From NCBI GenBank assembly GCA_944332375.1, contig CALVJU010000089.1, positions 1 to 8,499 on the forward strand: a stretch of DNA of 8,499 bases, in the 5' to 3' direction. The notes under the pieces were generated by a model. It did no database searches. It was not told the DNA's origin and saw nothing but the letters and a program-made list of their open reading frames with translations. Below are positions 1 to 7,340 of this stretch, piece by piece. Position numbers and translations under genes: made by a program. The stretch comes from an uncultured Bacilli bacterium (GTDB taxonomy: Bacteria; Bacillota_I; Bacilli_A; RF39; UBA660). Numbering within the stretch: the stretch's first letter is position 1; every line of letters begins with the position of its first letter.

Positions 1-3
1 TTT

Positions 4-2391
4 TTATTTATCTCTTACTTTCGCATTCAATTTAGATTCTACTTCTGCGATCATTTTATTAAATACTTTCATGACTTCTTCATCCGTTAAAGTACGTGTT
101 GCGTCTTCAAATGTAATAGAATAAGCAATTGATTTTTCATTCTCTCCAACATTTTCTCCTGTATACACATCAAATACATCAATATGAGTAACCATACGTC
201 CTCCGATGTGTTTTAAGACATCCATAATTTCTTTTGAGGTCACTTTTTGATCGACGATAAAAGCTAAATCTTTATGGATTGCTGGATATTTAGAGATCTC
301 TTTATATTTCATCATACGTACTTTATGAGACATTATTTTTAATACATCTAATTCAAAGACATAGACTTCTTTTTTACATTCTGTTGGGTGTACTTGACCA
401 AAGTATCCTACGACTTCACGATCGATGAGAAGTGCACAACTTCTTCCTGGGTGGAATTCTTTTGGTAGATTCTTTGTATCAAAGGAATAACGGTTATTGA
501 GACCTAGGTATTTCATAATATTTTCAATAATTCCTTTGACATAATAGAAATCAACGACAATTTTTTCTTGTTGCCATAGATTATTTGTACCAATTCCATA
601 CAATAATCCAGAGATCATTGGTCTTTCTACATATTCATCCTGTTCTTTATAATAAATATTTCCTGACTCATAAATCGCAACATTTTTTTGATTTCGACTT
701 GTGTTATATTCCCAAACATTTAGTAAAGAAGGGATTAAACTTTTACGTAAATATTTACGATCTTCTGTTAATGGATCTAATAATACAATATCCTCGTTTT
801 GGAAGTTTGTATATTTAGAAACATCTTCTTTTTTCACAAGGGAATAAGTAATAACTTCTGTTAATCCTAATCCTTGTAAGCGTTGACGTAATCCTTTGAT
901 AAATAATTCTTTTTTGGAATAACTACCCTCTTTTGATTCTAAAACAGGAAGGGTTCCTTGAACATGTTCATATCCATAAATTCTACCAACTTCTTCGATT
1001 AAATCTTCTTTGATACTGATATCTAATCTTCTTGTTGGAACAGATACAACCATGGTAGTTCCTTTTTCTTCTGTTTGAAAACCTAAACGGGTAAATACAT
1101 CGATTACTTCTTCTTTTTTCAGTTTCATTCCTAATACTGCGTTGATTTTATCTAATGTAATTTCAATTTTTTTATCATCTTTCTTTGTTGTATCATGCGT
1201 TAAGATCCCATCATATACTTTTCCATCAGCATATTTTTCAAGTAAATAACAAGCTCTATTTAATGCTTCTTTGGTTCTATTTGGATCAATTCCTTTTTCA
1301 TATCGGCTAGATGCTTCACTACGTAAAATTGATTTTGCGGTATAACGGATATGAATTGGTTCAAAGATTGCAGATTCGATAAAGATATTTTTGGTATCCA
1401 TTTCTACTTCTGTAGAAAGTCCTCCCATAACACCGGCTAAAGCAACTGCTTCTTTGTCATTAGCAATTACGATATCACTTGTTTTTAGTGTTCTTTCTTG
1501 ACCATCTAATGTTTTTAGTGTTTCGTTTTCTTCTGCCATACGAACAATGACTTTATCTCCAAGACGATCTTGATCGAAGAAATGAAGTGGTTGTCCATAC
1601 TCTAACATAACATAGTTACTAATATCTACAACATTGTTAATTGAACGAATACCGCTTGCCATCAAACGTTCTTTCATCCATTCTGGACTCTCTTTGATTA
1701 CAACGTCTTTGACAATTTTTCCTAAGTAAATTGGACAATTTTCAGTTTGGACATCGATGGTCATCACATCATTGACGTTTTCTTTTAATACGTTTGGTTG
1801 ATTTTCTGGATAAGTGACTGGACGATTGTAGAGAGCCCCTACTTCATGAGCCATACCTAACATACTTAATAAGTCTCCACGGTTAGCGGTTAATTCAAAA
1901 TCAATGACTTCATCATCATACTGCATATAGTGAATCGCATCCATTCCAACTGGAGCATCTTCTGGTAGAACATGAATTCCTGTTTTATCTTCTTCGCTCA
2001 TGTATTTTGATTCGATTCCTAATTCTTCTAAAGAACAACACATTCCATTGGAATCCATACCAGCTAATTTTGCTTTTTTGATTTCGATTCCATTTGGTAA
2101 TTTCGCACCTATTTTCGCAACAGGAACTTTAATTCCTTGCCTCATGTTTGGAGCACCACATAAGATTTGTACAACTTCATCTCCAAGATCTACTTTACAA
2201 ATATGAAGTTTTTTACTTTCTGGATGCATTTCACATTCTAAAACATGTCCAACAACAATTCCTGTTGCTTCACTAATTTTAGAAACGCTTTCGTATTCGT
2301 TTCCAGCAAATACCATTTTATTGGCAACTTCTTTAAAATCTAAATCATCCACTTTAATATAGTCGTTTAAAAAGTTTTTACTAACACGCAT
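4..2391 (-). CDS. pheT: Phenylalanyl-tRNA synthetase beta subunit
   Basis: Beta chain of the cytoplasmic alpha2-beta2 PheRS, which charges tRNA-Phe; in this family it binds the tRNA and hydrolyses mischarged Tyr-tRNA. The 795 residues match the usual bacterial length, so the gene is complete. Visible domains in order: EMAP/OB-type tRNA-binding domain (about 42-150), B3/B4 editing region (about 215-380, with NNVVDISNYV at 252-261 and GQPLHFFD at 266-273), B5 domain (about 408-480, with PTRRLDI at 452-458), catalytic-like core (about 490-690), and the C-terminal ferredoxin-fold anticodon-binding domain (about 700-794, beginning KYPAIHKDLAF). The ATG at 2391 lies one base after the pheS stop. 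Its Shine-Dalgarno AGGAGG (2400-2405, 8-nt spacing) is inside the end of pheS, so the two genes form a coupled operon under the T-box. The stop is 4 bases from the window edge, so any terminator lies outside. Confidence 0.98.
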   Translation of the reverse strand: MRVSKNFLNDYIKVDDLDFKEVANKMVFAGNEYESVSKISEATGIVVGHVLECEMHPESKKLHICKVDLGDEVVQILCGAPNMRQGIKVPVAKIGAKLPNGIEIKKAKLAGMDSNGMCCSLEELGIESKYMSEEDKTGIHVLPEDAPVGMDAIHYMQYDDEVIDFELTANRGDLLSMLGMAHEVGALYNRPVTYPENQPNVLKENVNDVMTIDVQTENCPIYLGKIVKDVVIKESPEWMKERLMASGIRSINNVVDISNYVMLEYGQPLHFFDQDRLGDKVIVRMAEENETLKTLDGQERTLKTSDIVIANDKEAVALAGVMGGLSTEVEMDTKNIFIESAIFEPIHIRYTAKSILRSEASSRYEKGIDPNRTKEALNRACYLLEKYADGKVYDGILTHDTTKKDDKKIEITLDKINAVLGMKLKKEEVIDVFTRLGFQTEEKGTTMVVSVPTRRLDISIKEDLIEEVGRIYGYEHVQGTLPVLESKEGSYSKKELFIKGLRQRLQGLGLTEVITYSLVKKEDVSKYTNFQNEDIVLLDPLTEDRKYLRKSLIPSLLNVWEYNTSRNQKNVAIYESGNIYYKEQDEYVERPMISGLLYGIGTNNLWQQEKIVVDFYYVKGIIENIMKYLGLNNRYSFDTKNLPKEFHPGRSCALLIDREVVGYFGQVHPTECKKEVYVFELDVLKIMSHKVRMMKYKEISKYPAIHKDLAFIVDQKVTSKEIMDVLKHIGGRMVTHIDVFDVYTGENVGENEKSIAYSITFEDATRTLTDEEVMKVFNKMIAEVESKLNAKVRDK

Positions 2392-2392
2392 C

Positions 2393-3439
2393 TTACTCTC
2401 CTCCTTCTACACGATTAAAATCATTTAAGAATCGAAGATCGTTGGTATAGAAATCACGAATATCCGTAATTCCATATTTTAACATTGCAATTCTTTCTGG
2501 TCCGACACCAAATGCGAATCCTGTATATTTTTCTGGATCATATCCGTTATCTCTTAATACATTTGGGTGTACCATTCCACTACCTAAGATTTCAATCCAT
2601 CCTGTTCCTTTACAAAGAGAGCATCCTTTTCCTCCACATTTGAAGCATGATACATCTACTTCTAATGATGGTTCTGTAAATGGGAAGAAACTTGGACGAA
2701 GACGAATTTCACGATCTTCTCCAAACATTGTTTTCGCAAGGATTTCTAAGGTTCCTTTTAAATCAGCAAGAGAGATATTCTCATCGACGACTAATCCTTC
2801 TATTTGATGGAATTGATGGGAATGGGTAGCATCATCATTATCTCTACGATAGGTTTTACCAGGACAGATGACACGGATTGGTTTCTTTTCTTTGTTTGCT
2901 TCCATGGTTCTCGCTTGGACTGGAGATGTTTGGGTACGAAGTAATACTTCATCTGTAATATAGAAACTATCTTGACTATCTCTAGCAGGATGTCCTTTTG
3001 GTAAGTTTAATAGTTCAAAGTTATATAAATCTAATTCTACTTCTGGTCCTTCTACGACATCATAACCCATAGAGACGAATAGTTCTTCTACTTGATTGAT
3101 AATTTGAGTAATTGGGTGTACTCCTCCTACTGTTAGTTCTGTACTAGGAAGGGTAATATCAATGGTTTCTTTCTGTAAGCGTTCTTCTAATTCTTTTTGT
3201 TCTAATTCTTGTTTTTTTGTTTCTAGTCTTTCGTTGATCTCTGTTTTTAAAGTATTTAAAGAACGTCCAAACTCTTTTTTCTCCTCAATAGATAAACTAC
3301 CCATTTTACTACTCATGGCCTGGATAGGGCCTTTTTTTCCTAGATATTCGACACGAATTTCATTGAGTTCTTTGGTTGTAGATACTTGATCACATTTTTC
3401 CATGATTTCTTGTTTTAATTGTTTTAATTCTTCTAACAT
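2393..3439 (-). CDS. pheS: Phenylalanyl-tRNA synthetase alpha subunit
   Basis: Catalytic chain of PheRS, a class II synthetase that activates Phe and transfers it to tRNA-Phe. It has 348 residues, normal for Bacillota. An N-terminal coiled-coil tRNA-binding arm covers about 1-90 and is rich in Lys, Glu and Leu. The catalytic domain follows, with HPARDSQDSFY (150-160), the motif 2 region around KTYRRDNDDATHSHQFHQIEG (195-215) and motif 3 GVGPERIAML (311-320). A four-cysteine knuckle (C265, C268, C273, C276; CxxC-GGKG-CxxC) is common in Gram-positive PheS. I chose ATG 3439 because AGGAGG (3447-3452) lies 7 nt upstream. A longer GTG start at 3505 would encode the T-box and terminator and is not credible. 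The gene is regulated by the upstream T-box and followed at once by pheT. Confidence 0.98.
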   Translation of the reverse strand: MLEELKQLKQEIMEKCDQVSTTKELNEIRVEYLGKKGPIQAMSSKMGSLSIEEKKEFGRSLNTLKTEINERLETKKQELEQKELEERLQKETIDITLPSTELTVGGVHPITQIINQVEELFVSMGYDVVEGPEVELDLYNFELLNLPKGHPARDSQDSFYITDEVLLRTQTSPVQARTMEANKEKKPIRVICPGKTYRRDNDDATHSHQFHQIEGLVVDENISLADLKGTLEILAKTMFGEDREIRLRPSFFPFTEPSLEVDVSCFKCGGKGCSLCKGTGWIEILGSGMVHPNVLRDNGYDPEKYTGFAFGVGPERIAMLKYGITDIRDFYTNDLRFLNDFNRVEGGE

Positions 3440-3460
3440 ATAAAGACCTCCTCTAATATT

Positions 3461-3491
3461 AAAAAAATCACATCCCAGATAAGGACGTGAT
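3461..3491 (-). terminator. T-box-controlled intrinsic terminator
   Basis: On the minus strand AUCACGUCC pairs with GGGAUGUGAU (one G-U pair, loop near UUAUCUG) and is followed by seven U residues (3461-3467). The 5' arm shares CACGUCC with the antiterminator, so the two structures are mutually exclusive. This is the expected T-box switch: uncharged tRNA-Phe prevents termination before pheS. Confidence 0.9.
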
Positions 3492-3684
3492 GAACGTGAT
3501 ACCACCTTAATTTATAGTATAAATACTACCTCAAAGACTATAACGCGTCACCGTTATATATTTTCTTATATAAAGCTCCAAAGACGAATTCATAACGCTT
3601 TTTTATCTACTTCTCACCAACCGTAGACTCTCTTAGAAAAAAGGAGAGTTATTACTACTTCTTTTTCTTCGCTTTTTTTGATAT
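3461..3684 (-). promoter_or_regulatory. T-box riboswitch leader specific for tRNA-Phe
   Basis: This pheS leader senses uncharged tRNA-Phe. The base of Stem I pairs CGAAGA (3666-3671) with UCUUUG (3579-3584). Above it, AUAAC (3648-3652) pairs with GUUAU (3592-3596). The specifier loop between these reads GAA-UUC-G, so the specifier codon is UUC (3586-3588), Phe, matching the gene. The T-box motif AAGGUGGUAUCACG is at 3495-3508. The antiterminator pairs AAGG and ACG with CGU and CCUU (3481-3508). Its bulge shows UGGU (3501-3504), complementary to a tRNA 3' ACCA end. The competing terminator follows. Between Stem I and the T-box are two small hairpins, UAUAACG/CGUUAUA and UAGUA/UACUA. The 5' end is inferred from the promoter. 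Confidence 0.95.
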
Positions 3685-3690
3685 AACTTG

Positions 3691-3718
3691 ATTATATCAT
3701 AATTTCTTTTATTTTCAA
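3691..3718 (-). promoter_or_regulatory. Sigma-A-type promoter of pheST
   Basis: The -35 TTGAAA (3713-3718) and -10 TATAAT (3691-3696) are separated by 16 nt, with an extended -10 TG (TGA before TATAAT). Transcription should start near 3684, just before Stem I of the T-box. The -35 overlaps the TGA stop (3715-3717) of the upstream pilin gene, so the promoter begins inside the preceding operon. Confidence 0.85.
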
Positions 3719-4077
3719 GTATTTTTTTCTTGAAATTCATAAGTATAGTTTTCTTGATGGTTAGAAACTGTAACAGAGTCTTCATCATTGAAAAGTTCTC
3801 CCGTCAAAGGATTCTCGATATCTTTATCCACATAGTTTCCTTCTTTTAGGGTTCCAAGTGTGACTGTATGAGAAAAACCATCATCTGGTAATTGTTCGGC
3901 ATGATCAGCATAATAGTTTTTCGCACCGTTGATAATACTATCTACTTGGGACTCATAAGCACTTTCATTAGAACGATTCAAGATACCAAAGATATTGGGA
4001 AAAACAATGACAGCAAGAATCGCAAGGATGGTAAGTGTCGCAAGTAATTCGACCAGTGTAAATCCTTTATTCTCCAT
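3715..4077 (-). CDS. Type IV pilin-like (pseudopilin) protein, second of pair
   Basis: This is a small prepilin-type protein of 120 residues from ATG 4077. It has a class III signal, MENKG followed by FTLVELL, with the expected Glu at mature position 5 and a hydrophobic helix to about residue 30. After prepilin-peptidase cleavage behind Gly5, such proteins assemble into type IV or competence-type (Com) pili or a type II-like pseudopilus. The C-terminal part is short and acidic and has no cysteine. The start is set by AGGTGA (4083-4088, 5-nt spacing); ATG 4092 and GTG 4101 are less likely because they would place residues before the short basic leader. The gene overlaps the upstream pilin gene by 11 nt, so translation is probably coupled. 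Its exact subtype (ComGC/GD-like or other) cannot be decided. No ATPase, platform protein or peptidase gene is in the window. Confidence 0.85.
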   Translation of the reverse strand: MENKGFTLVELLATLTILAILAVIVFPNIFGILNRSNESAYESQVDSIINGAKNYYADHAEQLPDDGFSHTVTLGTLKEGNYVDKDIENPLTGELFNDEDSVTVSNHQENYTYEFQEKNT

Positions 4078-4459
4078 CAATCTCACCTGCATCACAACCA
4101 CTAAATAATTCTAATTCATAAGTCAAAGTGCCACTGTTTGTCACTGTATATTTGATGTATTTACTTGCATCGATCTCATTTCCACTCGAATCAGATAAAG
4201 CAGGATCTAATTTTCCATCAGCGACTAGATCTTCAATTTGAACACAAAAGACATTTCCAGGATTTCTGACAAAGTTATTTTGTCTTTCATCTAAATATAA
4301 CGATCCAGCACTATAAACGACTCTTAATGTTGCTTCATCAATAGACTGTTCAGAACTTGCCATTTGATTTAAAATAGGTGGAATGGAAATTAAAGCAATG
4401 ATTCCTAAAATCACAATAACACCTAACAATTCTACTAAAGTAAAACCCTTTTTGTTCAT
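4067..4459 (-). CDS. Type IV pilin-like (pseudopilin) protein, first of pair
   Basis: This 130-residue prepilin starts MNKKG, then FTLVELLGVIVILGIIALISI: a short basic leader, the prepilin peptidase site after Gly5, Glu at mature position 5 and a helix of about 22 residues. Two cysteines, C72 and C122, could close a C-terminal disulfide loop like the D-region of type IV pilins. Its ATG (4459) follows an AGAGGA-type Shine-Dalgarno (4468-4473) at 8 nt and a good promoter. It is the first gene of a two-gene unit whose second member is also a pilin, which suggests the two are subunits of one filament or tip. The parent assembly machinery is not in the window, so the role (DNA uptake, adhesion or secretion) is inferred only from the family. 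Confidence 0.88.
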   Translation of the reverse strand: MNKKGFTLVELLGVIVILGIIALISIPPILNQMASSEQSIDEATLRVVYSAGSLYLDERQNNFVRNPGNVFCVQIEDLVADGKLDPALSDSSGNEIDASKYIKYTVTNSGTLTYELELFSGCDAGEIDGE

Positions 4460-4485
4460 GTTCTCAATCCTCTATTCTCAAGTTT

Positions 4486-4514
4486 ATTATAACGATTTTT
4501 CTTTTTTTTGTAAA
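4486..4514 (-). promoter_or_regulatory. Promoter of the pilin gene pair
   Basis: TTTACA (4509-4514) and TATAAT (4486-4491) are separated by 17 nt, with an A-rich spacer. It lies in the short gap between the stop of the membrane protein gene (4525) and the first pilin ATG (4459). I see no convincing terminator in this gap; only a weak TTTCTTT/AAAGAAA pairing. Confidence 0.8.
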
Positions 4515-4524
4515 GAAAGACACC

Positions 4525-5376
4525 TTATAAATCGTAATATTCTAATAACTCTTCAATTGTCATATTTCTTAAATTATTTTGATGAATGGTATTGACAACT
4601 TCATAATCAAATGTGTAATAAACATCTCCAAGAGCAAATTCAACACGTTCAATATTAGAGAATAAATTTAATAAAATCGCACTGTCTTTTTCAAATACTT
4701 GATTATTTGGTGTTTCTATTCCCTCTTTGTAGATTACTGTAATGGTTGTTGGAGAAGTATCGGTATGAACTTCAACATCTTGATAAGAATTCGCACTTTC
4801 TAATAGATTCATCAATTCTTTTAATTTTTCTTTGTCTGTTAAATCCATATTGCGATAAGATTCAATCATTGTTACATCTTCACTTTGTATCTCTTTTGGT
4901 TCTACTTTTGGTTGTACATTCATTGGGACAAAGAATAAATACGGTGCGGTAAAGATCGTTAAAATCAAGGCAATTTTGGTCTCTTTCTTATTGGAAAGAC
5001 GAATTGCTTTCATTGTGATTTTACGATTTAAAAAGAAGATAAAATAAGTTGCGATAAGAAAAGCGAAGATGGTATATAAAATGGTATAAATATTGGCAAA
5101 TGGACTTTCAATTAACGGTTCAGCGAGATTGGTACGAATCCAGGAAATTCGTGATAAGAACTGGGTTAATAATAAGATTAAAGTGCCAATAATATAAGAT
5201 AAAAAAGTAACTCCACAAGATGGTAGAATGATCTTTTTATAAGTTTCTTTTACTTTTCCTACTTTTAGTTTTTTTAAAGTAATCAGTAAGATCAAACTAG
5301 TAATGAGAAATAAAACAATTAAGAAAATAAATAAGCCTGGAGAGACTAAATAGATAATCCATGATGGATAATTCAT
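4525..5376 (-). CDS. Four-helix membrane protein with extracytoplasmic domain (DUF4825-like C-terminus)
   Basis: A 283-residue protein of unknown function. Hydrophobic segments lie at about 10-34, 50-74, 95-117 and 133-151. Basic loops (KKLKVGKVKETYKK and NRKITMKAIRLSNKKETK) sit between helices 1 and 2 and between helices 3 and 4, which places them in the cytoplasm. The C-terminal part from about 155 to 283 is then predicted to be outside the cell. It is acidic, and the stretch near 212-260 (ITVIYKEG, then AILLNLFSNIERVEFALGD) reminds me of DUF4825-type extracytoplasmic domains of Bacillota; this is recall, not a search result. ATG 5376 is preceded by AGGGGTGA (5381-5388) and its own promoter. 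The product could be a sensor or regulator, or a cell-envelope protein. The adjacent pilin genes have a separate promoter, so a shared function is uncertain. Confidence 0.8.
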   Translation of the reverse strand: MNYPSWIIYLVSPGLFIFLIVLFLITSLILLITLKKLKVGKVKETYKKIILPSCGVTFLSYIIGTLILLLTQFLSRISWIRTNLAEPLIESPFANIYTILYTIFAFLIATYFIFFLNRKITMKAIRLSNKKETKIALILTIFTAPYLFFVPMNVQPKVEPKEIQSEDVTMIESYRNMDLTDKEKLKELMNLLESANSYQDVEVHTDTSPTTITVIYKEGIETPNNQVFEKDSAILLNLFSNIERVEFALGDVYYTFDYEVVNTIHQNNLRNMTIEELLEYYDL

Positions 5377-5400
5377 AATTTCACCCCTATTTCATTTTCT

Positions 5401-5430
5401 ATTATATCATGTCTGATAGGAATTAGTAAA
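5401..5430 (-). promoter_or_regulatory. Promoter of the membrane protein gene
   Basis: TTTACT (5425-5430) and TATAAT (5401-5406) are separated by 18 nt, with an extended -10 TG. The -35 begins only 11 bp downstream of the group II intron's 3' end, so the intron landed just upstream without damaging this promoter. Confidence 0.8.
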
Positions 5431-5440
5431 TGAGGGAAAA

Positions 5441-5521
5441 ATCGAGTAGAGAAAAATAATTGATATTTAATTATTTTGTCCCTCTCACACCACCGTACGT
5501 ACCGTTCGGTATACGGCGGTT
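5441..5521 (-). ncRNA. Group II intron domains V and VI (catalytic core and branch site)
   Basis: Domain V (5489-5520) pairs ACCGCCGU with ACGGUGGU. Above that are an A-U pair, a two-base CG bulge, a U-A pair, and ACC/GGU closed by a GAAC loop. The catalytic triad is C5518-G5517-C5516. Domain VI pairs AAAAUAAUU (5469-5477) with AAUUAUUUU (5453-5461). The probable branch A is at 5447, seven positions from the 3' end. All catalytic elements look intact. Confidence 0.9.
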
Positions 5522-5525
5522 CAAT

Positions 5526-6800
5526 TTACAAATTAATATGAACTTTATTATAATGGTCTAGTGGAAACACTAGTCCATTTGCTTTTAATCTTTTATTAGA
5601 TATTGCAACATGAAGTGTTGCAGTCTTAGAGTTGTTCCAGTAGCTTTTACGGCTGTATGCTAATCTCTTTGCTTCTTCTTTGCCTATTCCAAGTCTTAGT
5701 AGTCGTTTTATTCTGCCTTTACATGTCTTCCATTGTTTCCAAAGTAAACATCTTATTCGGCGGTTTAAATGACTTGTTATCTTTGACATTATACCTTTCA
5801 TATCTGCAATTCTAAAATAATTTATCCAACCTCTTATTACCTCATTGAGCCTTTTTATCCTCACTTTTAGCGGAGTACTGTAACTTCTTTTGGTAATGCT
5901 TTTTAGTTTACGCTTAAACTTTTGTATTGATTTTAAATGAGGTTTTGGTCTCCATTTCATTTGACCTGTCTTTTTGTAAAAGCCAAATCCTAGATACTTT
6001 ATATCCTTTGGTCTCGCAACTTTACTCTTCGTCGCATTTACCTTAAGACCTAATTTCTTTTCGATATACCTAATTACACTGTTCATTACTCTATTGGCTG
6101 CTTTTTCACTTTTAACCACGATTAAACAGTCATCCGCATATCTAACAAATCTTAAACCTCTTCTTTCTAATTCTTTATCAAGTTCGTTAAGCATTATGTT
6201 GGATAATAGTGGTGATAAATTGCCTCCTTGAGGAGTACCCTTCTTAGTTTCTTGGACTACTCCATTTTCCATTACTCCAGCTACTAAGTATTTTCTTATT
6301 AATGATACTAAATCACCATCTTTGACAGTTTTAAGTATCAAACTAATTAGCTTATCATGACAGACATTATCAAAGAATTTCTCTAAGTCTATATCCACTA
6401 TCCAATCGTACCCATCATTGAAGTATTCTAAGGCTTTAACTATTGCCATTTCACATGAACGTTTAGGTCTAAAGCCATAAGAAGTCTCTGAAAATTGTTC
6501 TTCATATATTGGGGTGAGTACTTGTACTATTGCTTGTTGTATTACTCTATCTATGACTGTTGGTATTCCAAGTCCTCTTTTGTCTCCATTATCTTTTGGT
6601 ATATAGACTCTTCTGACTGGACTAGGTTTATATTTTCTAGTTTTAATCTTCTCTTTAACTTCTTCGAAATGTTCATCCAAATAGTTTCTAAGCTCATAGA
6701 CAGTGACTCCATCTACTCCATTAGCTCCTTTGTTTTGATAAACTCTTTTATATGCTTCTTCTATGTTGTTTTTGCTTAGTACTTTGTCTAATAAACTCAT
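5526..6800 (-). CDS. ltrA: Group II intron reverse transcriptase/maturase
   Basis: The intron-encoded protein assists splicing of its own RNA and copies it into DNA at new sites. It has 424 residues, typical of class C proteins. Reverse transcriptase blocks: GANGVDG (25-31), PVRRVYIPK (61-69), GIPTVIDRVIQQA (78-90), SYGFRPKRS (107-115), motif A DLEKFFDNV (138-146, probable catalytic D138), GTPQGGNLSPLLSN (188-201) and the active site YADD (221-224). The maturase/X (thumb) region covers about 300-400, with RLNEVIRGWINYFRIADM (317-334) and RRIRCLLWKQWK (347-358). There is no HNH endonuclease domain, as expected for IIC, which primes from nascent DNA strands at hairpins. The ATG at 6800 has a modest AAGGA-type site (6811-6818). 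The stop lies 5 nt before domain V. No frameshift or lost catalytic residue is seen. Confidence 0.95.
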   Translation of the reverse strand: MSLLDKVLSKNNIEEAYKRVYQNKGANGVDGVTVYELRNYLDEHFEEVKEKIKTRKYKPSPVRRVYIPKDNGDKRGLGIPTVIDRVIQQAIVQVLTPIYEEQFSETSYGFRPKRSCEMAIVKALEYFNDGYDWIVDIDLEKFFDNVCHDKLISLILKTVKDGDLVSLIRKYLVAGVMENGVVQETKKGTPQGGNLSPLLSNIMLNELDKELERRGLRFVRYADDCLIVVKSEKAANRVMNSVIRYIEKKLGLKVNATKSKVARPKDIKYLGFGFYKKTGQMKWRPKPHLKSIQKFKRKLKSITKRSYSTPLKVRIKRLNEVIRGWINYFRIADMKGIMSKITSHLNRRIRCLLWKQWKTCKGRIKRLLRLGIGKEEAKRLAYSRKSYWNNSKTATLHVAISNKRLKANGLVFPLDHYNKVHINL

Positions 6801-7340
6801 ATCTGTTCTTTCCTTTCTAATTTCACTATCAAGCTATTTCTCTTTTTGGAGATGTTTTTCCAAGAATACGTCTTGTACTTTTCTCTTTATTCATTCTGAT
6901 ATTAGCTTGTATAATCTTAGTGTACTTAAACACTTGTAAATTGTTCAGTCCTTCCCAGTTTCCTAGTACTATGACCTCGGCTGACTTCTCATGATAAACC
7001 TTTTTCGACCGGCGTTCTTCTTTTTAACAATTGGTATATGAAACCGCTTGTGCTTATCCGTCCATGAGACCTCCCGGGGTAAGACATATAACTTTCCTCG
7101 TTTGCCTACTTGATTTACTACATAAACTTACGTGTATCTTTTGGACTTTAGTTTGTTAAGTAACCTCATCCATTTATATAGCCTTTGTATCAAGTTTCTG
7201 TCCGTTAGGTCACGATTTTGTTTCACGCTTCCTTTAGCCCTAACATCACTGTTAATGCGTTGCGCTTCCCTAATACTTCGCAGATACCGACGTGTATAGT
7301 GGACTTCCACCACCTAGCTATATGCCATGCCCGGCACACA

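Larger units (their letters stand above)
5441..7339 (-). mobile_element. Complete group II intron, class C (IIC), terminator-inserted
   Basis: The element is 1899 nt. The 5' end reads GUGUGCCGGGCAUGG (7339 downward), the standard GUGYG start. The 3' end reads CUACUCGAU with AU at 5442-5441. About 539 nt of RNA domains I-III precede the reverse transcriptase ORF, which sits in domain IV; domains V and VI follow it. Motifs such as AAUGGAUGAG, ACUAAAGUCC, CCGGGAGGUCU and GAAGUCAGC..GAGGUCAUAGUAC match, from memory, the crystallised Oceanobacillus iheyensis IIC intron. The domain V triad is CGC, as in IIC. A candidate EBS1 AUAAA (7173-7177) lies in the right part of domain I and can pair with exon 1 UUUAU directly before the intron. 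All expected parts are present, so it may be active. Insertion one base after an intrinsic terminator hairpin is the known habit of IIC introns. Confidence 0.93.

Noticed and set aside
2000..2206. Plus-strand ORFs opposite pheT and pheS (also 585-818 and 3162-3389)
   Set aside because: They are shadows of conserved synthetase coding sequence with no ribosome binding site or family signal.
3440..3505. N-terminal extension of pheS from GTG 3505
   Set aside because: It would encode the T-box motif and the terminator; the ATG at 3439 has a perfect AGGAGG at 7 nt and gives the usual protein length.
4078..4101. Longer starts (ATG 4092, GTG 4101) for the second pilin
   Set aside because: The Shine-Dalgarno at 4083-4088 fits ATG 4077, which gives the normal short prepilin leader MENKG.
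6495..6779. Plus-strand ORF of 94 codons opposite the reverse transcriptase
   Set aside because: It is antisense to a clearly conserved gene and has a low-complexity Phe/Ser/Tyr-rich product with no recognisable family.
7128..7313. A 61-codon minus-strand ORF upstream of the reverse transcriptase
   Set aside because: It lies wholly in the structured domain I of the group II intron, has no protein family resemblance, and is explained by RNA structure.
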